Positions 1-12,200 of a stretch of 64,000 nt of DNA are shown here, in pieces; positions within the stretch are counted from its first letter, which is position 1, and every line of letters starts with the position of its first letter. Under the pieces are notes generated by a model that had not been told where the DNA came from, searched no databases, and saw only the letters and a program-made list of their open reading frames with translations. Source of the DNA: Brachionus rotundiformis (taxonomy: Eukaryota > Rotifera > Eurotatoria > Ploima > Brachionidae); contig JAESIW010000071.1 of the NCBI GenBank assembly GCA_016802295.1, positions 396,507-460,506 of the forward strand, read 5' to 3'. The translations under genes were made by a program, and so were the position numbers.

Positions 1-3000
1 TACCTCATCAAATATAGTCTGAATTCTTTGCTTTAATTTTTAAAAAATAAATTAAATTTATCATATAAAACCATTTTTTATCAAAATTATTTACATGAGA
101 CATGAAATCTTCTGGATCTTCTGTTTGAGCAAAACGATGAGTGTCGCCGTGTTGTCTTTCTCCATGATGAAATACCCTATATAGTGCTTCAATAGTCACC
201 ATTTGATTATCCGGATATACTTCTGTCTGAGCAGATAAAAGATTCAAATTTTCATACTCTGGCCTATAATTTGGTAAAATTTTATTTTTTATCCTAAATT
301 GAAAATACTAGTCTACGTGTTAAATGCGGGAACTTTCATGCTTAACTTGGGCTCTATTCTTGGCATAGGTAACTCTTGGGATAAACTAAGCGCTCTGAGA
401 AATCCATCATACGGGTCAGACACTGCTGACATGTACAGCAACATAGTCTTGTAGTCCAACCTGTCCTCAGGCTGTGCATTAGGTTTGCCGGTAAAATTTG
501 GTAAAGTTGGGGTCTTTGTAGCGAATAAATCGAACCAAAAATTGGTCAAATGAAAATGGCGATCGTACATGTGTGGATGCGCTGGATCTTCTGGTGTCAA
601 TGGTTTTTCTAAATGGAACCATAATGGAGTCTAAAGAAGAAATATGTTTATATTTTTTTATAAAATTTATCTTATAAATTAACCTGTAAAAATAATTCTT
701 TGTTGATAAAACCAGTACTGTTTTTATCTAATGATCTGTATAGGAATAATTGATCAAGCAGCTGAGTTTGAGTTGGAAATGGCCAAGGTGATGATGCTGC
801 TAAAAGCCAATGACGCCAATCTATAAATTCAGAACCACTTGACAGCATTTTTGCCAGAATATCTACCTGAAAAAACAAAAACAAAATTAATACAAATAAA
901 AAATATGGTAATTTTCTTTCAAGCTAAACACCTGTTGAGAAGTCATACTCGACCACTGATCAGGTAAAATTTCTGTACCATAATTAAGCAAAATTAAATC
1001 ATTGAATATATCAATAAAAGTTTTGATAGCGACCAGACCCTCCGGAGCAACTTGTTTAAATTGGTTGAATATTTTGTATAATGATTCAATGGTAAAGTGT
1101 TCCAGGGTGACACTTTCGATTGGATCTGCCCTAGGCGGAGGAGTAGGCGTCCTTAGTACCACAATATCATTATTTATATAAAACTCGTCTTGTTCCAAAA
1201 CCAATTCTTTTTTAATTTTCTGCTTATTCTCAATGCAGTATTTGACATACGTGCATAAATGTTTAATTGATTCCATTTCTCGGATGAATCGGTCACCCAA
1301 TTTATCATTCATTATCTTATATGTATCTTCTCCTTTTTGCTTTAGCTCATTAATTTTTTTATAAGCAATAGCCTTGATCAAGCTTAACCGAGATCTAAAT
1401 AGCATCTCTTCTTTTTTCAATGCGGCTAAATATTCTTTTTTTATTCGTTCTTTGAAAGATTTGTTAGGATCTTCTTCTTGTTTTTTGAATTCAGGTGCTT
1501 AATTAAAACAATTAAAATTGATAAAAAAATTAAATTTTATGTATTTTTTCTGCTTTAATAAGGTGCTGGTAAAATGGTGTTTAAAGAAGCTCATCAGGGA
1601 ATATTTAAATAATAAAGGAGATAAAAAAATATTAAAAATAATTTTAATTTGTGTCAAATTTTAATAAACAACTTTTTAGCTATTAAGTTATAAATTTTAA
1701 TAAAATTTTTTTATTTTAAACAAATAAAGATATATTCAAAAATATTTAACATTTTCATTTTATATTTTATTCAAATACTTTTTATGTAAAGAAAAAAAAA
1801 AGATAAAATTTGACAAAAAAATAGATAAAGCACTGCTTTGGTACTTTAATTAAGTTAATTTTAAAAAAATTAAAGTAAAAGCAAATTTAGAGTAGGTAAA
1901 AAACCAAAAAGGTAGAAAAATAAAACATTGGTGAAACAAAATGATTATGTGAAAACCACACGTTTAGCAAATACTTACTACGCCGTCTTGGTACGCCTAA
2001 ACCATCTAGATCCCTTAAACTTCTATCGCTATGCACCGAAAATGTATCAAAGTCTTATAGATTTAAGGAAGATAGTCAAGAAGTAGGAATTTTAATCAAT
2101 AATTCATATAGAAAAGATTTAACCTACCTGGCTGTGGCTCCTCTTTTTTCGCTTTGCCTTTTCCTTTTGGAGAATCAGATTTTTTCTTGGCTGATGGAGT
2201 GCGAGCTTTTCCTTTTTTACCCTTTGGATCCTCAGCAACCGGAGCTGGTGCTGTTTCTTCAGTAGTTAATGCGGCAACCTCTGCATTCACAATGGAACTT
2301 ATATAGGCCCAGGCTGTCTTGAAAGCATCGAAGATCAATTTCTCATCAGGATCTTCAGGTGGTGTTGGTGACAAATCATCAGCGCCTTTGACTTTTGGCT
2401 TTGACTTCTTGGGATCTTTGGCATCCTGAGAAGATGGGCGTCTTGGAACCAGTGGAATTCTTTGAAAAAAATTACTTTCTTTACTGGAAAATAGTTTTTA
2501 TACTTTTTGCGCTCATCAGTATCGGGAGTTTTTTTGCCTTTTTTGGCTGCTGGTGTCTGCGCTGGCGCCTGAGCGGGCTTTTTGTTCACTGGACTTTTGG
2601 ACTTGGGTGACTTGTTTCGCGGTGATTTATTCCTTGGTGACTTGTTTGGTGTTTGTTTTCCATCACTGTCAGTCTCATTTGTGGTTTTCTCAGCTGTTTC
2701 TTGTGAATCAAACGACTGGGTTACTGCCAACTCGTCCTCTGGATTTTTCAGCTTTATAAATAAAAATCTAATTACTTTCAAAGTCTTAATATTTTTATTT
2801 GTTTAGAAAAAAAAATATTAAAATTTTATTCTATGTGAGTTGATATTGTACCAAAATGGTACTTTAGCTACATTGAATTATTTTATATTAAATTTTCAGC
2901 TATTTAGATAATGGCTTAAGTATATTGAATAAATAAATTATTAAATTTTCATTAAAAAAACTTAATTTTATTTTTTTGTACCAATTTAAATAATTAAGCT

Positions 3001-6000
3001 TATTTTTGCTTAATATTGGACATCACTTGGCAAGATAACTTGCTCAAGTCATTTTTAATGTGAAGTATATCATCAACTTTCATAATAATAATCTAACTTT
3101 TTAATAAATTTTTAAATTTTAATTAAATTTTTTTGATATTAGCCAGCCTTAAATAATTTTTTTCAAATTTTTTTTTTTAATTTAAGTTATCTATCAAATA
3201 AACTGATAATGATATAATAGTAAAAATTTGAAGCTTCATAGACAATTTTTTCTATTTATAAAGAAAAAAATTAAATTGAAAAAAATCCTAATTACATCGA
3301 TCAAAGGTAATCTTGGATACTCTTTAGGCCATTCATCGGGCATTGGCGTTTGCATGGTTTTGTAGTAGTCCTTGAGCATTCGAGATGTGTCCTGAAATCT
3401 GTCTAGCTCGGCCTGCATCATGGTGATATAATGATTGTTCAAGAAGCCAATTTTGTCTGGCAACCATCCATTGTTCATAATTTGTTCGCGTTCTTTCTCA
3501 GCCTCAAGTTTTTTATTGTCACAAATGTTCCACAAATGCTCCTTTAGGTCCTCGACTCGTTGATGCAATTCTGCTTTTACCTCTTCGTCATCTCTCATAT
3601 CATCGGCTATTTTGTTGTATTCCTTTATAAAAGACTCCAGTTCTATTTGCTTTGTGTCCGGTCTTTTCAAAAAATCCTCAAAGTCTGTCTTGACCGAATG
3701 AAAGTAGCGTATAATTTGTTCGCGTTCTTTGCGGATTTTTCTGAACACAAATTTTGTATTGGAAATGTAGGAATTTTCCACCACATCCCAATGATCGCAC
3801 AGAATTTTAGCCATACGCATGTCCACCTTTTCGCCAATATAAACATAATCGTTTGAACCAGGCTGTGGACTCTCGTCCTTAGGAGCTTCGGCGACTGGTT
3901 CCGGGTTAACTGGAGTGCTGGGCTTAGAGGATTTTTTCGACTTGGACTTGGGACTTGCGCTCTTTTTTGAGCCTTTTGGTGATCTGGATTTTTCTGGCGA
4001 TTTTGATTTACTCTTTTTTTTGCCTTTAGCCGAGCCTTTTTGAGAAGCTTCCTCGGCTTTTTTTGCCTCCAAAGCCTGTGAAATTTATTTAATTAAAAAA
4101 TTTATATAATTAAATTTAAAATATCACTTTTTTTGCCTCTTCTTCAGCGGCTTCAGCAGCTGCTTTGGCCTCTTCTTCCTTTTTCTTGGCCAACAAAGCC
4201 TCTTCTTCAGCCTTTTTCTTGTTCATCAAGTCTTCCATGGCTAATTTAGCCTCAGTTTCTTGCTTAAGTTTTCTTTCTCTCATCAAGTTAAACTCATTAA
4301 TTTGATTTTGAATTTCGTCACTCAAATAAGCTCGGTCCATTTCGCTATTGGTCTCAACTTTGACCACAAAGCTGTAATTATCATAAAATCTCTTGATCGC
4401 CATCCACTCTGCCTCAAAAACAGTAATTCTGTGCTGAATTTGTTCCATATCATTTGACTGATCTTGGACTGGTTCGATAGTTTCAGTTTTGTTTAGGCCG
4501 GTGAATGAGCCTTCAGGTGGTGTTTTGAACTGAAGATGGTACAATCGTTCAGATATTGTTCCATCTAATTTTAAATTAATAGATAATAAGTCTATCTTAA
4601 AATTAAACTATCTTACAAAATCGGCCAACACTTCTCTGAAGGACAATTTCATCTGGTAAATCAAAGTAGACTATTAAATCAAGACCAGATTTGTGCTTGG
4701 GCTTAGGTGGATCAGGCTTTGGATTGGGTGCTAATATTGAGTCCGGCTTGGGCTTAAGAGGAACTTGGTTGTCTTCATCGAAGCCAGTCAGTGCCTTTTC
4801 CAGTATTTTAGCTTGCTGGATTGTATTGGGAAAACCATCTATTATAAAGCCTTTGTCTTGACTTAGAGTTTTTATCTTTTCAGCTAAAATATGCACTATT
4901 ATTTCATCCGGAACTGGTTCACCATCTGTCAAAGACTGCAAGGCTAGCTGGCCCAATCGACGCAGCATCAAATTACTGCGATTCAAGTCATAGACAAATT
5001 GTTTTTCTTCCTCTTTTTTCTCTGGTACAGGTTCCACAGTCTCTTTATCTGTCTTTTTAGCTTTCTTGCCCTTTGCTAATGAAAAAATATTAACCAATGC
5101 CAAAACATTGACCAAGCTAAAGCTATTCACAATCGGCAATGAATGAGCTGATAGATTTAGGTTTTGTTTTTATTTAATAATTTAAAAAAAAATTAATAAA
5201 TTGATTTTTTCTTAAATTATTATATAAATTAAATTTAATTATTAAAATTTATATTCTAATTTAAATCAAAGTATTTAAGTTATTGAAGAAAATAATTTTC
5301 ATTAATTAGCTATTAAGCAATTCGCTTAAATACTTAAAATAATTTAATTGTTTTAATAATAAGTTAATATTAGATAAAATTTTTATGATTAATGTTCATG
5401 CATCATGCGTTAATTACTAATACTAATTTTTTTAATAAAGCAAAACAAATAAATATTTATGGCAAAAAGCTAGAATATGATATCCTACATTCTGGATCAT
5501 CAAAATCCTCATTTTCAATTTCATCAACTGTTTCTGGTTTATAATTTTATAAAAAATTAAAAATATATATAAAATTTTACCACCAGGTTTAGTCACTGGC
5601 TTTGTTTCTACTTTTTCCGGTTCAGCTTCAACCTTGGTCTCTACCTTAGGCTCGGTCTCAGCTTCCTCTACATTCGGATTATTCCTGTATTCTTCTATTG
5701 CCTCATCAACTAACTCTTGTGGATACAAAACATGTATTCCCGTAACTATGAAAACAAAATTTGATCACTTGATTTTTTTTTAAATTAAACAAACTTTGCT
5801 GAACCAATTTGAGCGCAGAAGTTTTTCCGGCAAATGGTTTTCCTAGCAAAGCGGCCTTTAAAGGAAAATTGGGAAACAGTGGCTTTGGAGCTCCGGGCTG
5901 TTCTGGATAGCAAAGTTCATGCAATCTATGAATTATATGTCCGACTATTTTGTTCTCATGGTCAATATTTTCCAATTTCTCATCCAATTCCCACTCACCA

Positions 6001-8759
6001 ATCATTTCTTTGTACTCGTTGAAGTCACAGTTATCCAAAAGCTCATGAGTGTCATCAGTCATCAATGCAGTGTCTGTATTAAACACCTTTTCTAGCTCCT
6101 TTTGATCTGATTTATGTTCATTTGGATAAAATGGTTTGCCTGCATGGAACATACTAAGCCAATCTCTCCAAATTTTAGGCGGTATGTAGTTATTGGTCAG
6201 CTCACGGTATTCACCAATTTTAAATGAAAAGTCCAGAATTTGGCTCAAAATCTCCGAGCACATCTCGTAGCGTTTTTTGTACTTGGTTTCGGCTCTTTCA
6301 GCTGCCATCAAATCGTAGATTTCTTTGTCTTTTCTAGCCTGATCTATGTAGTCCAATTTAGCCAGTCTAGCCAATTCTCTCTCTCGATCCAAAGCATTTT
6401 GGAACTCTTTTTCACGTCTCTCGAGTATTTCCCTCTCATTGGCAATTCTGTTCTCGCGTATGACATCTTTTTCGTGCCTAGCATGAAGAAGCTCGGCAGC
6501 GATCCGTCGCTCAAACTGGCTTTGACGAAGTAAATGAGCGACCAACGCTTCTTCTCGTCTTGATTCTTCCAGTGCCTCATTTGCTTTCAGCTGGTCAACC
6601 AGAACTTTTCGGCGTCTCTTTTCCCGCTCTTTGCGAGCGTGAGCATCTTCCTGCAAACGATTTCTTATCTTTGATATGTAATCATCATTTGACTTAGGGT
6701 TAATTAATTCTATTGGATCAAGAGCGTTCTGGACCTCGTTTGCGTCATCATATCCCCTTGTTTCTTCCATGTTTACTATGGTTATGTCATTTTCTGGCTG
6801 GTCCCTGTACTTTGACTTGAATCGTTTCTCAAAAGATTCTATTTCTTTTAGGGCTTTCTTAATTAAATTAAATTGATTAGATATTTTAAAGTTTTAAAAG
6901 TCTGGAAAAAACATTTTGAATTTATCTCTTTTAATTTTAGCACCATTAACTTATTAAGTTGCTAAAAAATGTACATGGTAAAAATATCTCTTTACTAACC
7001 AAGACATATGGTCGTGAATTATATAAAGAAATGTTAGTAATTATCTATTAAAAAGTTGCTTAAATACTTAAAACAATTTAATTGTTTTAATAATAAGTTA
7101 TTATTAGATAATATTTTTACAATTTAAGTATTTTATATTTATTTGATTATTATTACTTATTTTTAATAGAATACTAAGCTCATCATTCACACACTCGGTC
7201 TGTACTACATTGGCAGCAGTGGTAAAGCTATTAGATTAATAGTGCAAAAAAACAACTTAGTATGAAGAGTGCTGAATAATTGCATTAGTGTTTGGTAAAA
7301 AAGATATTATAAACTTTTAAGCTGCCAAAAAATGTATTTAATGGTAAATAGATCTCTTTACCAATCAAGACTTATGGTTTTGAATTATATGAAGAAATTT
7401 TTTCAAAATATGCCGATTAAAAATATAATGCTATATAAAAATTAAAATTATATAATAAAATTTTAAGAAAATTCTTAATTAATTTTATTGTTACATAAGA
7501 ATCTTAATTTACAAAATAATTTGTTCAAATTACCTCGCCTTCATTTCGTTCAAAAAGCTTAATTCGTTCCAAGACTGCTTCTTTTTTGAATTTTTGAGGA
7601 GTCTTTGGTATTTGGACAACCGCGGCTCTTTGCAAAAAAAAACAATTAGCACAAATAATTATCTAATTAAAATTTAAAAAGCTTCAAGATTCATAATCAT
7701 GCCCATTTAAATCACATTTATAATCATGCATTTAAATTTTTATCTTTACTTACGACTGAGCTCGTATCTCGTCAAGTAAAAAGCTAATTTAGGAAAAAAA
7801 ATTGATTATATATCAGGCTGGTTTTAGTTTGTTTAAAATATTAACACAAGTTTACTCATATCCCTAAAAAAAATTATCTAATCTAGTCTTGTAAACTTGA
7901 ATTAAATGTTCTAGCCAATTTATCAACTTACTTGTACTCATTATCATTTAAGGATCTGGAGAAAATGTAAAAAAATTGGTGTATTAAGTCATAATTAGTG
8001 ATTATTGGAAAAAAAAAAAGATAGATTACTTAATTCTGGCCAAAATTTCGGCCTGTTGCTGCCTGAACTCTTTGGACTTGTTTAATAAATAAGCCCGCTT
8101 GTTTTGTTGTTCGGTCTTCAAGTCCTCCTCCTGCTTAAACTTGGTATGAAATTCAGCTTGTTCCTTTTCTACTTTAAATTTATCATAGCGAGCACGAAGC
8201 ATTTCCAAATTGAGATCGGTCTGGCGCGGCGTTTTAGCTTTCAAATTCTTGGGAAAAAATTTCTAAATTAAATTTATTAGTCTAAATTGAATACTTTTTG
8301 GTAAATTTTGGACTCCTGTTGTTCAAGTTTAACAGGTGCTGCTGGTCTCATTGTCTCCATTGCAGCGCCGGTCAAATTTCGTCTCTCTTTGTTGGTCAAA
8401 GCAATGTACATTTGGTAAAGTAGCTGGGTAGTGGTAGTATGCTTTTCTTGCATTATCTCCCTGGCAATGTTGGTGTTAAAGCTAATCTCCAGCAGGTTGA
8501 TGGTAGGCTGGAGACGCATAAAGTTGTTTAGCTTTGAATTGGCATGTCTGGATTAGAAAAGCTTAAAAAATGTCTGTTTTTTGGCAATGAGAGGCTACTT
8601 GTTTTGGGAAAAGAATTCAAAGTCGTCCTGTAAGCCATGTTTGTGCAAAATTTCGCCAAGAAGAAATCCGTTCGAGAATCTTTCGGCTAAATTTTGCGGC
8701 TCTATGCGCTGAGATAGATTAATATCTTCATTTAGCCATCGGCATAAAATCTCTGTCAT
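1..8759 (-). CDS. SPEF2: Sperm flagellar protein 2 (SPEF2/KPL2), 3' end off window
   Basis: Central-pair axoneme protein needed for motile cilia and flagella. Twenty phase-consistent exons: 8759-8599, 8547-8295, 8262-8030, 7955-7932, 7783-7754, 7627-7534, 6857-5795, 5745-5581, 5533-5489, 5075-4617, 4564-4128, 4075-3296, 2751-2504, 2459-2128, 2053-1979, 1497-932, 866-684, 630-317, 263-95 and 30-4. A donor at 1-3 shows the gene continues leftwards. They give about 1,886 codons so far (human about 1,820). The N-terminus (MTEILCRWLNEDINL) is the CH-like domain. A long charged coiled coil follows, then a P-loop (GKPFAGKTS) opening an adenylate-kinase-like domain in the exon 6857-5795. Lys/Ser/Pro-rich linkers lie near 4.0, 2.6 and 2.2 kb. 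Conserved blocks such as VYIGE and NSYI near 3.8 kb match vertebrate SPEF2. Identity is confident; individual small exons are less so. Confidence 0.93.
5310..5390. repeat. Intronic dispersed repeat, copy 1
   Basis: An AT-rich block inside the SPEF2 intron 5076-5488. It is closely similar, in the same orientation, to 7040-7125 in another SPEF2 intron. Both share the core cttaaatacttaaaa followed by aatttaattgttttaata. No coding capacity is seen. Confidence 0.6.
6935..7405. repeat. Intronic repeats in SPEF2 intron 6858-7533
   Basis: This 676 bp intron, longer than most in the gene, holds two kinds of repeat. Segments 6945-7030 and 7315-7400 are diverged direct copies of each other (shared words atctctttac, caagac, atatggt/ttatggt, gaattatat). 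Segment 7040-7125 is the second copy of the block at 5310-5390. Probably relics of a small non-autonomous element or local duplication; no termini were recognised. Confidence 0.55.
7754..7955 (-). other. SPEF2: Two SPEF2 microexons (24 and 30 nt)
   Basis: Between the exons 8262-8030 and 7627-7534 there are two very short open segments with good GT-AG borders. 7955-7932 is 24 nt and 7783-7754 is 30 nt. Both keep phase 2, are multiples of three, and join to give SLNDNEYNFLLDEIRAQS between ARIK and AAVVQIPK. Skipping either or both keeps the frame, so they could be cassette exons. The SPEF2 sequences I remember go directly from the ARIK-like block to the AAVVQIPK-like block. Confidence 0.6.
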
Positions 8760-9201
8760 TGTATACCATTAAAATTATTTTCAAATTTATGTTTGGATCT
8801 ACTAGTCGAAAATATAACAATTCAAAATTATTTAATGTTTCTATGGCAATTGAGATATGCTTGTAGAGCTATAACTTTTGAAAATTTAGTTATAGTTACA
8901 GTATAAAAAGAATATAAAAAAATCTTTTTGCATTTTCTCCAGTCTGTAATTTATTAGATGTAAAATTTATTTAAAAAAATTATTAATTATCCAATTAAAT
9001 GATAAAATCAATTAATTTATTTAATTTTTTAAAATAAAAAAATATATATCCATTTAAATAATTAAAATTGTCTTTAAATAAATCAAATAATGATTCGATA
9101 ATTAGAAAAAAAAATTTTTTTTATTTACGGCAAGTTTATTTTTAAAAAAAAGTCAATTAAAAAATATTTTATAAAAATGTCTAATAACAAAGTATAAATA
9201 G
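8760..9201. other. Intergenic, SPEF2 promoter side
   Basis: About 440 bp of AT-rich sequence between the SPEF2 start and the SARA stop codon. It must hold the SPEF2 promoter and the 3' UTR of SARA. No distinct motif, RNA gene or repeat was recognised. Confidence 0.5.
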
Positions 9202-12200
9202 TTATCTTCTTTTGCTAGTAAATTCTGGTCTATCATGAATATAAAAAATAAATTCCAAGAGTAAATTTACGTGAGCAGCGTCTACTTGGTGCAATATCTG
9301 AACCAGATTGTTATCCATGGACTCTAAAATGGTCGAATCATTAACTAAATGGCCGTGCATACCAAGACAATAGCCCACTTGATCTTTGTTAATTTCTACG
9401 CGAACACCGAGCCGAAAAGGCTCGAAATCTTTACCAGACACAAAATTTTGATAAATTGCCAATAGATTGCTCAGCAAAGGACTCAATGCCACACAGCATC
9501 CTGATGAAAAAATTTCTATAAATTTCTGCAAATTAAAACTAGATTCATCTAATTGAGCCTCCTCATCAGCCTTGATTAGGTATATTTGGCTCCATTTAAT
9601 CGCCTTTGATCCTTTTGGCTCCTTGTAATCGATGCTGTTTGCCAAGCGAAGATTTTTGACACCTTGTAAGCATCGTTTGTCTATTATGCTGTACACATTC
9701 CGGCTCAAGTGATTATCCTCACTCACCCATTCAATATTGATCACATGATCTGGCTGAAATTTGGAACACTCGATGCGAAATGGCTGCATGGATCGCAGTG
9801 CTTGTTTCAAGTGACCCATTGTCTCATAATCAATGTGAACCATCAATCCGTCCTCAATAACAGTGTGCTTGGCATTTTGGGTGGCATTTTTTTTAAAGGC
9901 ACCATTAAACACAACAAAACAAGCACCTGTTTTTTGACCATCTTTGGTACTAAAGTCAACTTTTTTGGATGAATAAGAATCTAAATTTTCATTTTCAGCA
10001 GCAGTTAGATAAGAATTAACCTGTTCATTAATTTGCAAAGAGGCAAAACTGAACACATAATCATTAGAAGTTAACAATGACTTGACTAATAGATCATATT
10101 GGGACTCAGGTATTGAAATTAGAGTATTTAATTCATTTAAAACAATACTAATTCCATCAATTTGTGGAATGGTGTACTGAAAATTGCGGATGTCACTCAG
10201 TAAGCTCATAATGCTGTGTCCGATCTCGCCATAGACTGGCTTGCGTTCATGTTCGCTGACAATCGGACACGGATACGACTCGAATTGTTCTCCGAGTCGG
10301 AGCATTAACCTAAGTGGAAACAACTTAGCCCAAGGAACTTCCCATTTTTGAATCAAATAGCCGATTAAGTAGGGCTCTTGTGGAAGAAGGTTTTCAATTT
10401 TTGTCAAGCTTCTGTCCATGTGCATCTTGGTCGGCCGGAAATATAAAAAAGCTGAATTGTTTTTATTGTCCAGCAGAGTGGTGTGAGAAGCAGCCTTTTT
10501 TCCAGAATGGTGGGTGAGAATGTCGGCATAATACTTTTCATTTTCAAAATTGTACAAAATGTGGTTCATATAGGAAAAGCGATGGCCTTTGGAAGATTTG
10601 TCAAAAATGTCCATTATGTGATAGATAATTTGTCTTGGAACTTGTTTAAAATCTGGCTCTAGCGGCTTCAATATCAGCACAAGCTCATCTTGGGCGTTGA
10701 CGCACATGCCATTCGTCACATATATCCAACATTTACCATAATTATTTACTTAATGTTTAATAATACATTATTTGAACATGAATAGATTTTTTTATCTTTA
10801 AACAATTACTTTCTCTCACAGTCACATAAACTCTCAAGTTGGCCATAGGTTTAAATGTGATATAATTTTCATCTTGACTATCTGTTAAATAAACAATTAA
10901 ATATTTTATAAAAATTTGTTCTTTTCGGGTTTTATTTTTTTTAAATTAAAAAATAAAATAATAAAATGAAAAAAAAACATCTATATCAAAACAAATTAAA
11001 ATTGGCTAATAATAGGAAAATTTTATATATAAAATTGTTTAAACATGGATTATAATAGAGGAAATTTTATTATTTTTAAAATAAAGTTATTCTCAATTCT
11101 TGACGCAGTATAAATTGAATAATAGACCTTGAAAATAGTCTATTATATAGAGAATTCTCTAAAATTTTTAATTAAAATTTAAGAAGAAATTAAAAAGCAC
11201 TTAGATGGCTACTACCAACAAATTAGACTATTTAACTAGTATACTAGCAAGAATGTTCAGTCTGTTTGCCAGAGAAATTTTCAACTTAACCAAAATTTTC
11301 TCAGAAAATCAATATCTTACTGTTTAAACATTACACTTACATTCTAATAATTTAATAATTGCTTTACATTCATCAAAATAGGCATCGGAGGCGTCTAGTA
11401 AAGTATCTTGAGAAAAAAAATGTTTAGGTGATTTAAAAGCTTTTCTCAACTGAATACTTGAGAAAAGTAATTAAGCTATTTAGATTACCTAAATTTAAAT
11501 TTTCACTCTGCAATGATGATTGACCAGGAAACAAGCCGTCTGAGAATCGAACACTTTTGCGTTTATTTGAACTGGTTTTATCTTAAATTATAAAAATAAA
11601 TTTTAGATAAACATTACAAAATAAAACTATAAATAAAATATGAGAAGGTAAGGTCTTTATTTATCAAAATAAGCGATTTAGAAATCATATTAAATTTATT
11701 CTAATTGAATATTTTCTTAAGATTTAAATTTTAGATTTTTTTCGAAAAATTTAAGAATATAAAGCTCATGTCAAGTATTTTCTTAATAAGAAAAAAATAT
11801 ATTTTAACTAATGAATAATTTATCAGAATACTATTCTGGATACGGCCGCAGCGGAGACAATCAGAAGCTCATGGAAAAGCAATCTAAGTTGAGGGTTTGG
11901 AAAAAGCTGCACAGTCCGGACCACCTTGTCCGCGACCCACACAACCCATTCCGGATGATCTATAATCATCAGCCACCCGATTTACTAATGAAAGAGGTAA
12001 TATTTATTTATATAAATACTAAAGACACAATTTAAAGTTTTTATAAAAACAAAAAGTTAGCTTCATTAGAAGCCTTTAAGGCATTTAAGCTTTTAAAACC
12101 AAAAACATATTATTTTTGATTAAATTAGTTATCTTCTAAAGTGATAGTTGATTAATTTTTTTTCTAAAAAATGAATGTCAAATTATAAACAATTAATAAA

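Noticed and set aside
2335..2781. Continuous 148-codon minus ORF taken as one exon
   Set aside because: Downstream of 2503 this frame loses similarity to SPEF2. A 44 bp intron (2460-2503) restores the conserved IPLVPRRPSS block in the right frame, so the tail of the ORF is intronic or out of frame.
5083..5139. MPIVNSFSLVNVLALVNIFS as an SPEF2 segment or new start
   Set aside because: It is read-through of the intron before the acceptor at 5075. The preceding exon 5533-5489 splices in phase to SKGKKAKKTD.
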